Below, in pieces: positions 56,269 to 64,000 of a stretch of 64,000 nucleotides of DNA (positions within the stretch are counted from its first letter, which is position 1; every line of letters starts with the position of its first letter). Below the pieces are notes generated by a model that was not told where the DNA came from, made no database searches, and saw only the letters and a program-made list of their open reading frames with translations. Both the position numbers and the translations under genes were made by a program. The stretch comes from Rhodobiaceae bacterium. Its GTDB lineage: Bacteria; Pseudomonadota; Alphaproteobacteria; RS24. The stretch is taken from NCBI GenBank assembly GCA_024639515.1, contig JAHEIG010000003.1, positions 1 to 64,000 of the forward strand. The letters run 5' to 3'.

Positions 56269-56904
56269 ATGACACCTGAGAGCTTTGCCGAGAAATTCAA
56301 CGTTTCACGTGAAACACTCGGCCAAATGATGATTTTTCAAGCCCTGCTCGGCAAATGGCAGCAGCGGATAAACCTCGTCGGCCCGGCGACGCTGGATGAT
56401 TTCTGGTCGCGCCACGCGGCGGATTCGGCGCAAATTGTCGCCCTCGCCCCGAAAAATGCGACGACATGGCTGGATCTCGGCAGTGGCGGCGGGTTTCCCG
56501 GGCTGGTGCTGGCGATGATGCTGGCCCCGCGCGGCGGCATGGTGCATTTGGTTGAGAGCGACGAACGCAAAGTGGCGTTTTTGCGCACTGTCATCCGCGA
56601 AACCGGTGCACCGGCACAGGTGCATTTGAGCCGAATTGAGGCCTTGGCGGCGGCGCAACCCGATTTTATCGGCGATATTCAGGTGATTACCGCCCGCGCA
56701 TTGGCCGCCTTGCCGAAATTATTGCCATGGATTGAGCCATTTACCAATTCATCCACAATCGCACTGCTTCATAAGGGCCTTGCGTGGGAAGAAGAATTGA
56801 CGCAAGCGCAACAATCGTGGACACTATCTGTGGATGTCGTGGAAAGCGTGACAGAACCAGCCGCGCGCATCTTGAAAATAACGCAGCTAATGCGGCGCGC
56901 GTAA
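56269..56904 (+). CDS. rsmG: 16S rRNA (guanine(527)-N7)-methyltransferase RsmG (GidB)
   Basis: A 211-residue SAM methyltransferase for m7G527 in 16S rRNA. WLDLGSGGGFPGLVLAMMLAP is motif I, and MVHLVESDERKVAFLRTVIRETGA binds SAM. NVSRETLGQMMIFQALLGKWQQRINLVGPATLDDFWSRHAADSAQI is the N-terminal block. The NVSRET codons contain the second parS site. The gene lies 8 nt after mnmG. Confidence 0.97.
   Translation: MTPESFAEKFNVSRETLGQMMIFQALLGKWQQRINLVGPATLDDFWSRHAADSAQIVALAPKNATTWLDLGSGGGFPGLVLAMMLAPRGGMVHLVESDERKVAFLRTVIRETGAPAQVHLSRIEALAAAQPDFIGDIQVITARALAALPKLLPWIEPFTNSSTIALLHKGLAWEEELTQAQQSWTLSVDVVESVTEPAARILKITQLMRRA
56301..56316. other. parS: parS centromere site 2 (15/16), inside rsmG
   Basis: CGTTTCACGTGAAACA differs from the consensus only at the first base. 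It is embedded in the rsmG codons for Asn-Val-Ser-Arg-Glu-Thr, a well-known location for parS in many bacteria. It is 2.0 kb from site 1 and about 0.6 kb before parA. Confidence 0.92.
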
Positions 56905-56943
56905 GTCCACAAGCAGCCGCTTTTTATAGGTTTAGGGACGTTT

Positions 56944-57783
56944 ATGACCGATACCGATGTAGCGATAGCAAGCCCGCCACGGGTTATTTGTCTGGCCAAC
57001 CAAAAAGGCGGCGTGGGGAAAACCACAACGGCGATTAATCTCGGCACGGGTTTGGCGGCGATTGGCGAGCCGGTTTTGCTGATTGATCTCGACCCGCAAG
57101 GCAATGCCAGCACCGGTCTCGGCATTGATCGCGACGATCGCGTCAAATCCAGTTTCGAGCTTCTTTTGGGCGAAATTCCACTCGACCAAGCGGTGGTGCC
57201 GACGGCGGTGCCCGGTTTTGACATTCTGCCCGCCAGTATGGACCTTCTGGGGATCGAGGTTGAGCTGTCTGATAACCCCCGCAGGCTTTACCGCCTATCT
57301 GACGAAATAGCCGCATTTCTGGGGGAAACGTCCGAATCTGGTAAGCATTACAACTACATCCTGATCGATTGCCCACCGAGCCTAAATATGCTCACTTTGA
57401 ATGCCATGGTGGCGGCGCAATCGGTGTTGGTGCCGTTGCAATGCGAATTTTTCGCCCTTGAAGGCCTGACACAGTTGCTCAGCACCATCGAACAAGTGCG
57501 CGACGATTTGAATACGACGCTGGATGTGCAGGGCATTGTGCTGACCATGTATGATTTGCGCAATAATTTGTCCGGTCAGGTCGAGGCCGATGTGCGAGAG
57601 CATTTGGGTGACACGGTTTATAAAACCGTTATCCCTCGCAATGTAAGGGTTTCTGAGGCGCCGTCTTTTGGCAAGCCGGCCCTGCTTTATGATCTCAAAT
57701 GCACTGGCAGTGTGGCCTATATGAAATTGGCCTCGGAGCTTATTCAGCGCGAGCGCGCGCGGGCCACGGCACAAGCAAGTTAG
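56944..57783 (+). CDS. parA: Chromosome partitioning ATPase ParA
   Basis: A 279-residue deviant Walker A ATPase: VICLANQKGGVGKTTTAINLGTGLAAIGEPVLLIDLDPQGNASTGLG. DCPPSLNMLTLNAMVAAQSVLVPLQCEFFALEGLTQLL is the Walker B region. ATP-ParA binds DNA nonspecifically and pulls ParB-parS complexes apart. The ATG at 56944 has AGGGACG upstream. parB follows after 9 nt. Confidence 0.98.
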   Translation: MTDTDVAIASPPRVICLANQKGGVGKTTTAINLGTGLAAIGEPVLLIDLDPQGNASTGLGIDRDDRVKSSFELLLGEIPLDQAVVPTAVPGFDILPASMDLLGIEVELSDNPRRLYRLSDEIAAFLGETSESGKHYNYILIDCPPSLNMLTLNAMVAAQSVLVPLQCEFFALEGLTQLLSTIEQVRDDLNTTLDVQGIVLTMYDLRNNLSGQVEADVREHLGDTVYKTVIPRNVRVSEAPSFGKPALLYDLKCTGSVAYMKLASELIQRERARATAQAS

Positions 57784-57792
57784 GAAGTTAAA

Positions 57793-58761
57793 ATGGCAGA
57801 GAGAAAAAGAGGATTAGGGCGCGGCCTATCGGCGTTGATTGGCGATGGCGCCAAAAAAGCACTGACCGAACCGGCCCCCGTCAATGCACCGGCAAGCCCA
57901 CCGGCCGGCCAATCAGCGCCAGCTCAAGCAAGCCAACCAGCCTCTGCCGGCGGCGCCGGGTTTCAGCAATTGGGGGTCGATCAATTAGTGCCCGGCAAAT
58001 TTCAGCCACGGCAAAATTTTGACGATGATGAGTTGCAAGCCCTGGCTGCCTCGCTGCAAAAAAGCGGCGTGCTGCAACCGCTCTTGGTGCGGCCTCTGCC
58101 GAAAGCCGATGGCGCGACGCCGAGCTATGAGATCATTGCCGGTGAGCGCCGCTGGCGGGCGGCGCAATTGGCCAAGCTGCACAGCGTCCCGGCGATTGTC
58201 CGGGCGCTCGACGATAGCGAGAGTTTGGAAGTCGGGATTATCGAGAACGTTCAGCGCGCTGATCTGAATCCGATTGAAGAAGCTGAGGGATATCAACGAC
58301 TTATGAGCGAGTTCGCCTATACGCAGGCAGAGCTGGCCAAGACCATTGGCAAAAGCCGCAGCCATATTGCCAACATGTTGCGGCTCACAGGCGCGACGGA
58401 TTTTGTTCGCCAAGCCTTGGTCAAGGGCACATTGAGTGCCGGTCACGCGCGCGCCCTTTTGGGCCATGACCAGGCTGACGGGCTGGCCAAGAAAGTCATC
58501 GCGCAAGGTCTCAGCGTGCGCGCCACCGAAGCGCTTGCCGCCAATAAGACGGGCAAGAAATCAGCCGCCGCGAGAGCCAAAGTCAAAACCGAGAAGGACG
58601 CCGACACACGCGCCCTCGAGAAAACCCTGACCGATAGTTTGGGATTCACTGTGGCGATTCATGATCGTGGTGACGACACGGGCGGGCAGGTGACGATTGA
58701 TTATAAATCTCTGAGCCAGCTTGATGCGGTTATCGCGCGGCTGATGGGTCGCCACAATTAG
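57793..58761 (+). CDS. parB: Chromosome partitioning protein ParB
   Basis: A 322-residue CTPase clamp that loads at parS. The N-terminus RKRGLGRGLSALIG is the ParA-stimulating region; an Ala/Pro linker follows. FQPRQNFDDDELQALAASLQKSGVLQPLLVRP and EIIAGERRWRAAQLAKLHSVPAIVR (GERRxRA) form the CTP-binding ParB/Srx domain. The helix-turn-helix is YTQAELAKTIGKSRSHIANMLRL. The C-terminal dimer domain ends in LDAVIARLMG. The stop overlaps holA by 4 nt, tail to tail. Confidence 0.98.
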   Translation: MAERKRGLGRGLSALIGDGAKKALTEPAPVNAPASPPAGQSAPAQASQPASAGGAGFQQLGVDQLVPGKFQPRQNFDDDELQALAASLQKSGVLQPLLVRPLPKADGATPSYEIIAGERRWRAAQLAKLHSVPAIVRALDDSESLEVGIIENVQRADLNPIEEAEGYQRLMSEFAYTQAELAKTIGKSRSHIANMLRLTGATDFVRQALVKGTLSAGHARALLGHDQADGLAKKVIAQGLSVRATEALAANKTGKKSAAARAKVKTEKDADTRALEKTLTDSLGFTVAIHDRGDDTGGQVTIDYKSLSQLDAVIARLMGRHN

Positions 58762-59816
58762 CGTTGTGCGGCGCGCGAAATGCGCAATAAGGTCTGCCCC
58801 GCTTTGGCGTGTGCCAGTGATTTAGACGCCCCCCGACATGATGCCTCGGCCTCTTGAATAAGTGACAGCGCGCGGGCTGCTTTGCGCCGCGACCACAGCC
58901 GCAACTGATTTTCAACCAGCGGCTTGCGGCGGAAATGCAAAGGCGGGCGGAACGATGACAGGGCGGCATTTTGCGGTGTGCCATTTTCCATCAGGCCGAG
59001 CACCAAATGCAGGGTCTGGAAATGCGTGCGTATGGCGGGCAGGGTCGCATCCGCCGGTGTGCCGCCAGCCAGCAACACATCCATCACACTATCGGCCTTG
59101 CTGACACGCCCCAGCGCGACGCTGTCAATCAGCTGATCAAACGAGGCTTGCGCCGAATTGCCGAGCACGGCGTCGACGTCATCCAGCGAGATCATACCGG
59201 TCGGCGCGTCCTTGGCCAGCGGGCCTTTGAACAAAACGATTTTTTCGAGGTCGCGCTGCATCAGGCCGCGATCCGTGGTCAGGCGGGCCGCTAAGACATC
59301 CAACGCGGCCGCTTCAATGCGATAATTTTCGCCTTCGAGAAACTGCCGCGCCAGACGCGCCACATCGCCCGATTCCAGCAAATAGCATGGCAGCGCCATG
59401 GCTTTATCGCTTTTCTCGGCCAGTTTGCGCAGGGCGGCGGTGGGCCGCAAATTACCGGCCTCGATAATCACCATGGATTGCGTCACCTCTCCGGCCTCGG
59501 CACCGCTGAGATAGAGTTTCGCGGCGTCGGGCGTTTTGCCGCCACCGCCGCGCACATGGACCAATTTATTGTCGCCAAACATCGGGATGGCGGCGGCCTC
59601 ATCGGCCAGCAAACCGGCTTGGCCGGTAAACGCGCTGTCATCAAATTGGGCATATTGCAAAGGGTCGGGGTCTTGACCGAGATAGCCGGCGCGCAAACTG
59701 CGGGCGGTTTCCATCACCCCGCCTTCATCCGGCCCATAGATCAGCACAAGCGCTGGGGCAGCACTGGCCTTAAAGCTGTCGACCCAAGCGGCAACCTTGT
59801 GGGCGGCAAGCTTCAT
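58758..59816 (-). CDS. holA: DNA polymerase III delta subunit
   Basis: A 352-residue clamp-loader subunit. LVLIYGPDEGGVMETARSL at the N-terminus, DDVDAVLGNSAQASFDQLIDSVALGRVSKADSVMDVLLAGGTPADA in the middle and a helical collar domain are typical of HolA. It overlaps the lptE stop by 4 nt; the leuS-lptE-holA order is the alphaproteobacterial standard. Confidence 0.93.
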   Translation of the reverse strand: MKLAAHKVAAWVDSFKASAAPALVLIYGPDEGGVMETARSLRAGYLGQDPDPLQYAQFDDSAFTGQAGLLADEAAAIPMFGDNKLVHVRGGGGKTPDAAKLYLSGAEAGEVTQSMVIIEAGNLRPTAALRKLAEKSDKAMALPCYLLESGDVARLARQFLEGENYRIEAAALDVLAARLTTDRGLMQRDLEKIVLFKGPLAKDAPTGMISLDDVDAVLGNSAQASFDQLIDSVALGRVSKADSVMDVLLAGGTPADATLPAIRTHFQTLHLVLGLMENGTPQNAALSSFRPPLHFRRKPLVENQLRLWSRRKAARALSLIQEAEASCRGASKSLAHAKAGQTLLRISRAAQR

Positions 59817-60430
59817 TTTGCGGTGTCCGTTGGTGCCATGTCTTCAGCAATACGCGGCACCGCTTGGCGGATTTGATTGGCGAAACGGCGCATGGCGAGA
59901 TTGCGGATGCGCTCGCGGGTGGCGATATTGACCGCTTCATTATCGTTTTTGGCGAAGCTGTCATAATATTTGAAATCGCGCATCGCCACGACTTTGCCGT
60001 TTTGGTCGGCAAACTCAACCACCGCAATATGCTCGACGAGATAATTCTCGGGCTTGCCGGTCGGGTCAAAGATTTGCCCTTCTTGGCGTTCTTGCAAAGT
60101 GATGGAGAAGCGCAGCAAGCCATCTGCCGCAGGTTTCAGGCTGGTTTGCAGCGAGCGTGAGAGCTGGCGCCCTTGCAGGCTGGCCGGTGCTTCAATGTTA
60201 GATACTAAACCGTCAACGCCCGAGGTCTCGCCATCTTGTTGGTAGACCGGTGTGAAACCGCAGGCACCCAACGCCACGACAAGGCCGGCCACCGCGATGC
60301 GCTTGGCAAAACGTGGCGCGACATTAGATAACCAAGTTAACGATACGGCCCGGAACAATGATGCATTTTTTAACTGTCTGTCCGTCAAGAAACTTCTCCA
60401 CCTGTGGCTCGGCCATAACGACCTTTTCAA
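59813..60430 (-). CDS. lptE: LPS assembly lipoprotein LptE
   Basis: An outer-membrane lipoprotein that plugs LptD. The signal peptide [23 protein letters not shown] contains the lipobox LGAC followed by the family-typical [17 protein letters not shown] and [14 protein letters not shown]...[29 protein letters not shown] fit LptE. The start is uncertain: the track ATG at 60430 lies 107 nt inside leuS and gives an overlong signal peptide. A TTG at 60358 is an alternative. It is translationally linked to leuS. Confidence 0.88.
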   Translation of the reverse strand: MKRSLWPSHRWRSFLTDRQLKNASLFRAVSLTWLSNVAPRFAKRIAVAGLVVALGACGFTPVYQQDGETSGVDGLVSNIEAPASLQGRQLSRSLQTSLKPAADGLLRFSITLQERQEGQIFDPTGKPENYLVEHIAVVEFADQNGKVVAMRDFKYYDSFAKNDNEAVNIATRERIRNLAMRRFANQIRQAVPRIAEDMAPTDTAK

Positions 60431-62894
60431 TCATACCCTTATCGGCGTCGCGTGGCACGGAAATTTCTGCCCGTCTTTTACCATTAATTTGAACCGGGAG
60501 AGTGATCTCGTCTTCGACCAGCGCGTCGCTATCGGCTTGCGGCCAAGCCGCTTGCGCCACCAGACCCTCGCCGCCGAGCAAGGCCCAGCAACTTTCGGCC
60601 AGATGCGGCATCATCGGTGAGAACAAATGCACCAAATGCAGCAAGGATTGTTTCAGCACGGCGCGGGCTTCGTCATCAGCAGGCTTGAAACCGCCAATGT
60701 GATTGGTCAGCTCATAAATCCGCGCGACGCCGCGATTAAACGCCAAGCCTTCAAGGTCTTGCGTGACATCCTGAATGGCTTTGTGGGTGACGCGATAAAG
60801 CGCCATCGCGTCGTCTCCTGCTGGGCGGTCTGCGCTGGCTGGCAAATCGAGCTGGCTGCCGGTTTCGGAAATAATCCGCCACAGGCGTTGGACAAATCGC
60901 CATGCGCCTTCAATGCCGTCTTGCGTCCATTGCACGTCGCGCTCTGGCGGCGAGTCCGACAACATGAACCAGCGCGCCGTGTCGGCGCCATATTGGGCGA
61001 TGATGTCATCAGGGTCGACGACGTTCTTTTTCGACTTCGACATTTTCTCGACGCCGCCAATCGAAATCGTCTGGCTTGGGTCGTTGGCCAAAACGGCGCC
61101 GTCTTCGGTGCGGGTAATGTCTTCGGGGGCGACCCATTTGCCGTCTTTGTCGCTATAGGTTTCGTGGCACACCATGCCTTGGGTAAACAGACCGTCAAAT
61201 GGCTCTTTGACGGAAAGGTGTCCGGTCTTCTCCATGGCGCGGGCATAAAACCGCGCATAAAGAAGGTGCAAAATAGCGTGCTCAATGCCGCCAATATATT
61301 GGTCGACCGGCAGCCAGTAATCAGCCGCCGCGAGGTCGGTTGGCGCATTATCAGCCAGCTCGGTGAAGCGAGCGTAATACCAGCTACTGTCAATGAAGGT
61401 GTCGAATGTGTCAGTCTCGCGTACCGCCTCGCCGCCGCAAGATGGGCAGCTTGTGTGCTTCCAGCTCGGGTGATGGTCGAGCGGATTGCCCGGCTTGTCG
61501 AAGCTAATATCTTCCGGCAGTTCTACCGGCAAGGCCTCGCGCGCCACCGGCACGGTGCCGCAATCAGGGCAATGGACAATCGGTATCGGGCAGCCCCAAT
61601 AGCGCTGGCGGGAAATCCCCCAATCGCGCAGGCGATAATTAATCCGCTTCTCGCCGCGCCCGTCGGCGGCAAAATCAGCGATTAATTTTTCTTGCGCCGC
61701 TTCTGGCGTCAGCCCATCGAGACCCGGCGAGTTAAACAACACGCCCTCGCCTGTATAGGCTTCCTTATCGACGGTGAAATCGTCACCGGCGTCTTTCGGG
61801 CGCACCACGGCGCGCACTGGCAAATCATATTTGCGGGCGAAGTCGAGGTCGCGTTGGTCATGCGCCGGACAGGCAAAAATCGCCCCCGTGCCGTAGCCCA
61901 TCAAAACAAAATTGGCGACATAAACCGGCAGCAGCCAATCATCATCAAGCGGATGGCGGACTTTTAGGCCAGTGTCGAAACCAAGCTTTTCGCCCGCTTC
62001 AATGTCGCTCTCGCTGGTGCCGCGACGGGCGCACTCGGCGCGGAACTCTTGCAGCGCTTGATTGTCCTCAGCCAGTTGAATGGCCAGCGGGTGGTCGGGC
62101 GAAATGGCGCAAAAGCTGGCGCCGTAAAATGTATCGGGGCGGGTGGTGTAAACCTCCAGCGCATCAATCGCGCCAACCGCTTGTTGCAGCTCAAAGCGGC
62201 ATTGCAGCCCTTGCGAGCGGCCAATCCAGTTGGTTTGCATGAGCCGCACTTTTTCCGGCCAGCGTTCCAGATCCGGCAAGGCGTCGAGCAGTTCTTCGGC
62301 ATGGTCAGAAATTTTCAAAAACCATTGCGTCAGTTGGCGTTGTTCCACCGGCGCGCCGGAGCGCCAGCCCTTGCCGTCAATCACTTGCTCATTGGCCAGC
62401 ACGGTTTGGTCAACCGGATCCCAGTTGACGATGCTCTCGCGCCGATCGACCAGACCGGCATCGAGGAAGTCCAAAAACATCGCTTGTTCGTGGACATAAT
62501 AAGACGGGTCACAAGTGGCCAGCTCACGCGACCAATCAATCGACAGGCCGAGGCGCTTGAGCTGCCCGCGCATGGCGTCAATGTTTTCATGCGTCCAGCG
62601 AGCCGGGTGGGTTTTCTTTTCAATGGCGGCGTTTTCGGCCGGCATGCCAAAGGCGTCCCAGCCCATCGGGTGCAGCACATTAAAGCCTTGCGATTTTTTA
62701 AACCGCGCCACGACATCGCCCATTGAGTAATTGCGCACATGGCCCATATGCACCCGACCCGATGGATAGGGGAACATTTCCAAGACGTAATATTTTGGCT
62801 TGCCGCAATCGGCATCAAGGGCTGTGAAGCAGTGCGCGTCTTCCCATCGCGCCTGCCAGCCTGGTTCTGTTTCGGACGGGTTATAACGCGACAT
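60324..62894 (-). CDS. leuS: Leucyl-tRNA synthetase
   Basis: An 856-residue class Ia synthetase. HIGH is [20 protein letters not shown]. The CP1 editing domain includes [24 protein letters not shown], and KMSKS is [48 protein letters not shown] block and a zinc-like CPDCGT pair are present. Full length from ATG 62894 ([19 protein letters not shown]). Confidence 0.98.
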   Translation of the reverse strand: MSRYNPSETEPGWQARWEDAHCFTALDADCGKPKYYVLEMFPYPSGRVHMGHVRNYSMGDVVARFKKSQGFNVLHPMGWDAFGMPAENAAIEKKTHPARWTHENIDAMRGQLKRLGLSIDWSRELATCDPSYYVHEQAMFLDFLDAGLVDRRESIVNWDPVDQTVLANEQVIDGKGWRSGAPVEQRQLTQWFLKISDHAEELLDALPDLERWPEKVRLMQTNWIGRSQGLQCRFELQQAVGAIDALEVYTTRPDTFYGASFCAISPDHPLAIQLAEDNQALQEFRAECARRGTSESDIEAGEKLGFDTGLKVRHPLDDDWLLPVYVANFVLMGYGTGAIFACPAHDQRDLDFARKYDLPVRAVVRPKDAGDDFTVDKEAYTGEGVLFNSPGLDGLTPEAAQEKLIADFAADGRGEKRINYRLRDWGISRQRYWGCPIPIVHCPDCGTVPVAREALPVELPEDISFDKPGNPLDHHPSWKHTSCPSCGGEAVRETDTFDTFIDSSWYYARFTELADNAPTDLAAADYWLPVDQYIGGIEHAILHLLYARFYARAMEKTGHLSVKEPFDGLFTQGMVCHETYSDKDGKWVAPEDITRTEDGAVLANDPSQTISIGGVEKMSKSKKNVVDPDDIIAQYGADTARWFMLSDSPPERDVQWTQDGIEGAWRFVQRLWRIISETGSQLDLPASADRPAGDDAMALYRVTHKAIQDVTQDLEGLAFNRGVARIYELTNHIGGFKPADDEARAVLKQSLLHLVHLFSPMMPHLAESCWALLGGEGLVAQAAWPQADSDALVEDEITLPVQINGKRRAEISVPRDADKGMIEKVVMAEPQVEKFLDGQTVKKCIIVPGRIVNLVI

Positions 62895-62919
62895 GAGACG
62901 GTCCTATATGAGGCGGTGT

Positions 62920-63519
62920 TTACTCAGCCGGTTGGATGCGCGCCATTTTGAAATCGCGGGCACGGCCAAGCATGATGTTTTCAAGTTGGCGGCCGGTCTG
63001 GCGATTGCCTGCGACACTGGCCCAACGATCATTAATGCGTTTTTCGCGGAACAAAGAAACGCTCAGCGCATCGGCACGCAATTCAAGGCCGAGAATAACC
63101 ACATTGATTTTAACCCGCTCGCCCGGTGTGTTCGGGTCATTATACCAGTCGGTTGCAATCACCCCGCCAATCGGGTCGGCGGTAGCAATCGGCATGAAAG
63201 ACAATGTATCAAGGGCGGCGCGCCACAAATCGGCATTCACCGCAAGCCCGGTTGGCGTGCTCGGGCTGCTCGGGGAATCTGGCGCGGCGGTTTCGCTGGC
63301 CGCATCATTGCCGCCAAAACCAAATGAGAAATTATCGAATAAAGAGCCAGACTCCTCAGTCGCGCCATTGCCTTTGTCAGGATAGCTGCCTTCAATATCG
63401 GGGCTGCCGCAAGCTGCAAGAACCGAGACCAAAGCAATGCTCAAGCTAATGTGAAAAGGTGCTGTGCGCCGCTGCGATGGGCCTGATTCAGGGCCGGTCT
63501 TGGGAAACAAAAAACTCAT
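62920..63519 (-). CDS. DUF3576 lipoprotein
   Basis: A conserved alphaproteobacterial lipoprotein of unknown function next to leuS. The signal peptide is ISLSIALVSVLAACGSPD with lipobox LAAC. The mature part has ALDTLSFMPIATADPIGGVIATDWYNDPNTPGERVKINVVILGLELRADALSVSLF, the DUF3576 core. I start at ATG 63519 with GGACAG upstream; the track start at 63570 adds 17 residues before the signal. Linked to envelope biology by its neighbour lptE only through position. Confidence 0.87.
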   Translation of the reverse strand: MSFLFPKTGPESGPSQRRTAPFHISLSIALVSVLAACGSPDIEGSYPDKGNGATEESGSLFDNFSFGFGGNDAASETAAPDSPSSPSTPTGLAVNADLWRAALDTLSFMPIATADPIGGVIATDWYNDPNTPGERVKINVVILGLELRADALSVSLFREKRINDRWASVAGNRQTGRQLENIMLGRARDFKMARIQPAE

Positions 63520-63623
63520 TTTATCTGTCCATTGAAGGTTCTGGCGAAGCCAATCTTTGATGGCTATCACTATTATGGTGGCGGGGCTTAAAAGTAAAGC
63601 CCTGCGGGTGACAATTCACCAGC

Positions 63624-64000
63624 TTAAAGGCCATTGGCGGGGCGAAAATAGGAGATGGCGGCAAAGCCGGAAAGCGTATCATGGGCCTCTTTGAGGCGTC
63701 GCCAGCGCGCATCGTCGATGCCGCCCAGCGCAAACACCTGCAAACCCATTTGTTGGCCAGCCCGCGCCAAGCCGCTAAACCGCACCGCCCCCCAAGCTGG
63801 TGCGTCGGGGTGGCTGACGGTTTCAAAGGCCGGCGATAAGAGGACGGTGCCAAAGCCCATTTGTGCGGCCTGCACCATCTGGCGCAGATTATGCACGGCG
63901 GCGGTTGAAAAACCGCTGGCTAAAAATTGTGGCCGCCGGGTGATTAAATAAGACGGGCAATGAAACCCGGCACCGAGGCGTTGGGCCAGCCGCGCATCGC
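63624..64000 (-). CDS. ThiE/TenI-like protein, partial (N-terminus beyond right edge)
   Basis: The ORF track shows only a GTG-started piece. The open frame continues to the right edge with DARLAQRLGAGFHCPSYLI...FSTAAVHNLRQMVQAAQMGFGTVLLSPAFETVSHPD, then RFSGLARAGQQMGLQVFALGGIDDARWRRL. The LLSPAF and FALGGI motifs are those of the thiamine-phosphate-synthase/TenI barrel. About 125 residues are visible. Whether it makes thiamine phosphate or is a TenI-like relative cannot be judged without the N-terminus. Confidence 0.8.
   Translation of the reverse strand, partial: DARLAQRLGAGFHCPSYLITRRPQFLASGFSTAAVHNLRQMVQAAQMGFGTVLLSPAFETVSHPDAPAWGAVRFSGLARAGQQMGLQVFALGGIDDARWRRLKEAHDTLSGFAAISYFRPANGL

Noticed and set aside
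60627-61685. 352-residue plus-strand ORF
   Set aside because: Antisense to leuS over its whole length, with no motif; leuS KMSKS and other motifs lie on the other strand.
1-64000. tRNA or rRNA genes, CRISPR arrays, insertion sequences, prophage or toxin-antitoxin modules
   Set aside because: No such sequence or protein was recognised. Nearly every base is covered by housekeeping genes, and the only gap above 300 nt is the putative origin.

Overview
The window reads as chromosomal housekeeping DNA from an alphaproteobacterium. The basis is gene order, not a database search. The run dnaQ-coaE-aroE-maf-ppsR | gap | hemE-hemJ-rho and the run mnmE-mnmG-rsmG-parA-parB-holA-lptE-leuS both match the replication-origin neighbourhood known from Caulobacter and relatives. 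The hisBHAFE-coaA, glnD-murJ-trpS and fur-plsC-miaB-phoH-ybeY-corC-lnt groupings are also typical of that class. I cannot name an order or genus. Genes are tightly packed with many ATGA/TAATG overlaps. I see no tRNA, rRNA, CRISPR array, phage or insertion sequence.

Layout. 1-8.7 kb: a minus-strand series running from nfu, a RutE-like nitroreductase, tsaB, rimI, fur, plsC and miaB to phoH, ybeY, corC and lnt (lnt runs off the left edge). 8.7-17.4 kb: usp, trpS, murJ, glnD and mutS, all minus. 17.6-27.7 kb: maeB (+), comM, gshB, yraN and rsmI (-), an LpoA/LppC-type lipoprotein (+), then hemW, rdgB and rph (-). 28-34 kb: the chaperone block grpE, dnaK, dnaJ with a divergent alkB inserted, then dapB and gpmA. 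34-40.3 kb: DUF2244, nth, a PfkB sugar/adenosine kinase, coaA and the histidine operon hisBHAFE. 40.4-46.7 kb: Smr, Tim44-like, fxsA, secB, dnaQ, coaE, aroE, maf and ppsR. 46.72-47.16 kb: a gene-free gap that I interpret as oriC. 47.2-58.8 kb: hemE, hemJ, rho, two head-on genes (dienelactone hydrolase and a DUF255 protein), mnmE, mnmG, rsmG, parA and parB, with two parS sites. 58.8-64 kb: holA, lptE, leuS, a DUF3576 lipoprotein and a partial ThiE/TenI-like gene, all minus.

How it fits together. The gap between ppsR and hemE carries at least seven one-mismatch DnaA boxes, a tandem triplet of 9-mers and an AT-rich tract next to hemE. A perfect 16-bp parS lies about 7.4 kb away between mnmE and mnmG. 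A 15/16 parS lies about 9.4 kb away inside rsmG, next to parAB. Replication initiation and ParABS segregation are therefore encoded within 12 kb. Most genes left of the gap are on the minus strand, and the first genes right of it are on the plus strand, which is co-directional with forks leaving that gap.

Oddities worth checking. yraN lacks its conserved nuclease-like core, and the join contains a 32-nt sequence identical to part of mnmG. comM has an in-frame gap of about 45 residues. A 33-codon membrane-protein-like ORF lies between mutS and maeB. hrcA is absent before grpE, and dnaA is absent from the origin region. Several convergent gene pairs overlap at their 3' ends with no room for intrinsic terminators. 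I found no clearly new multi-gene system in this window.
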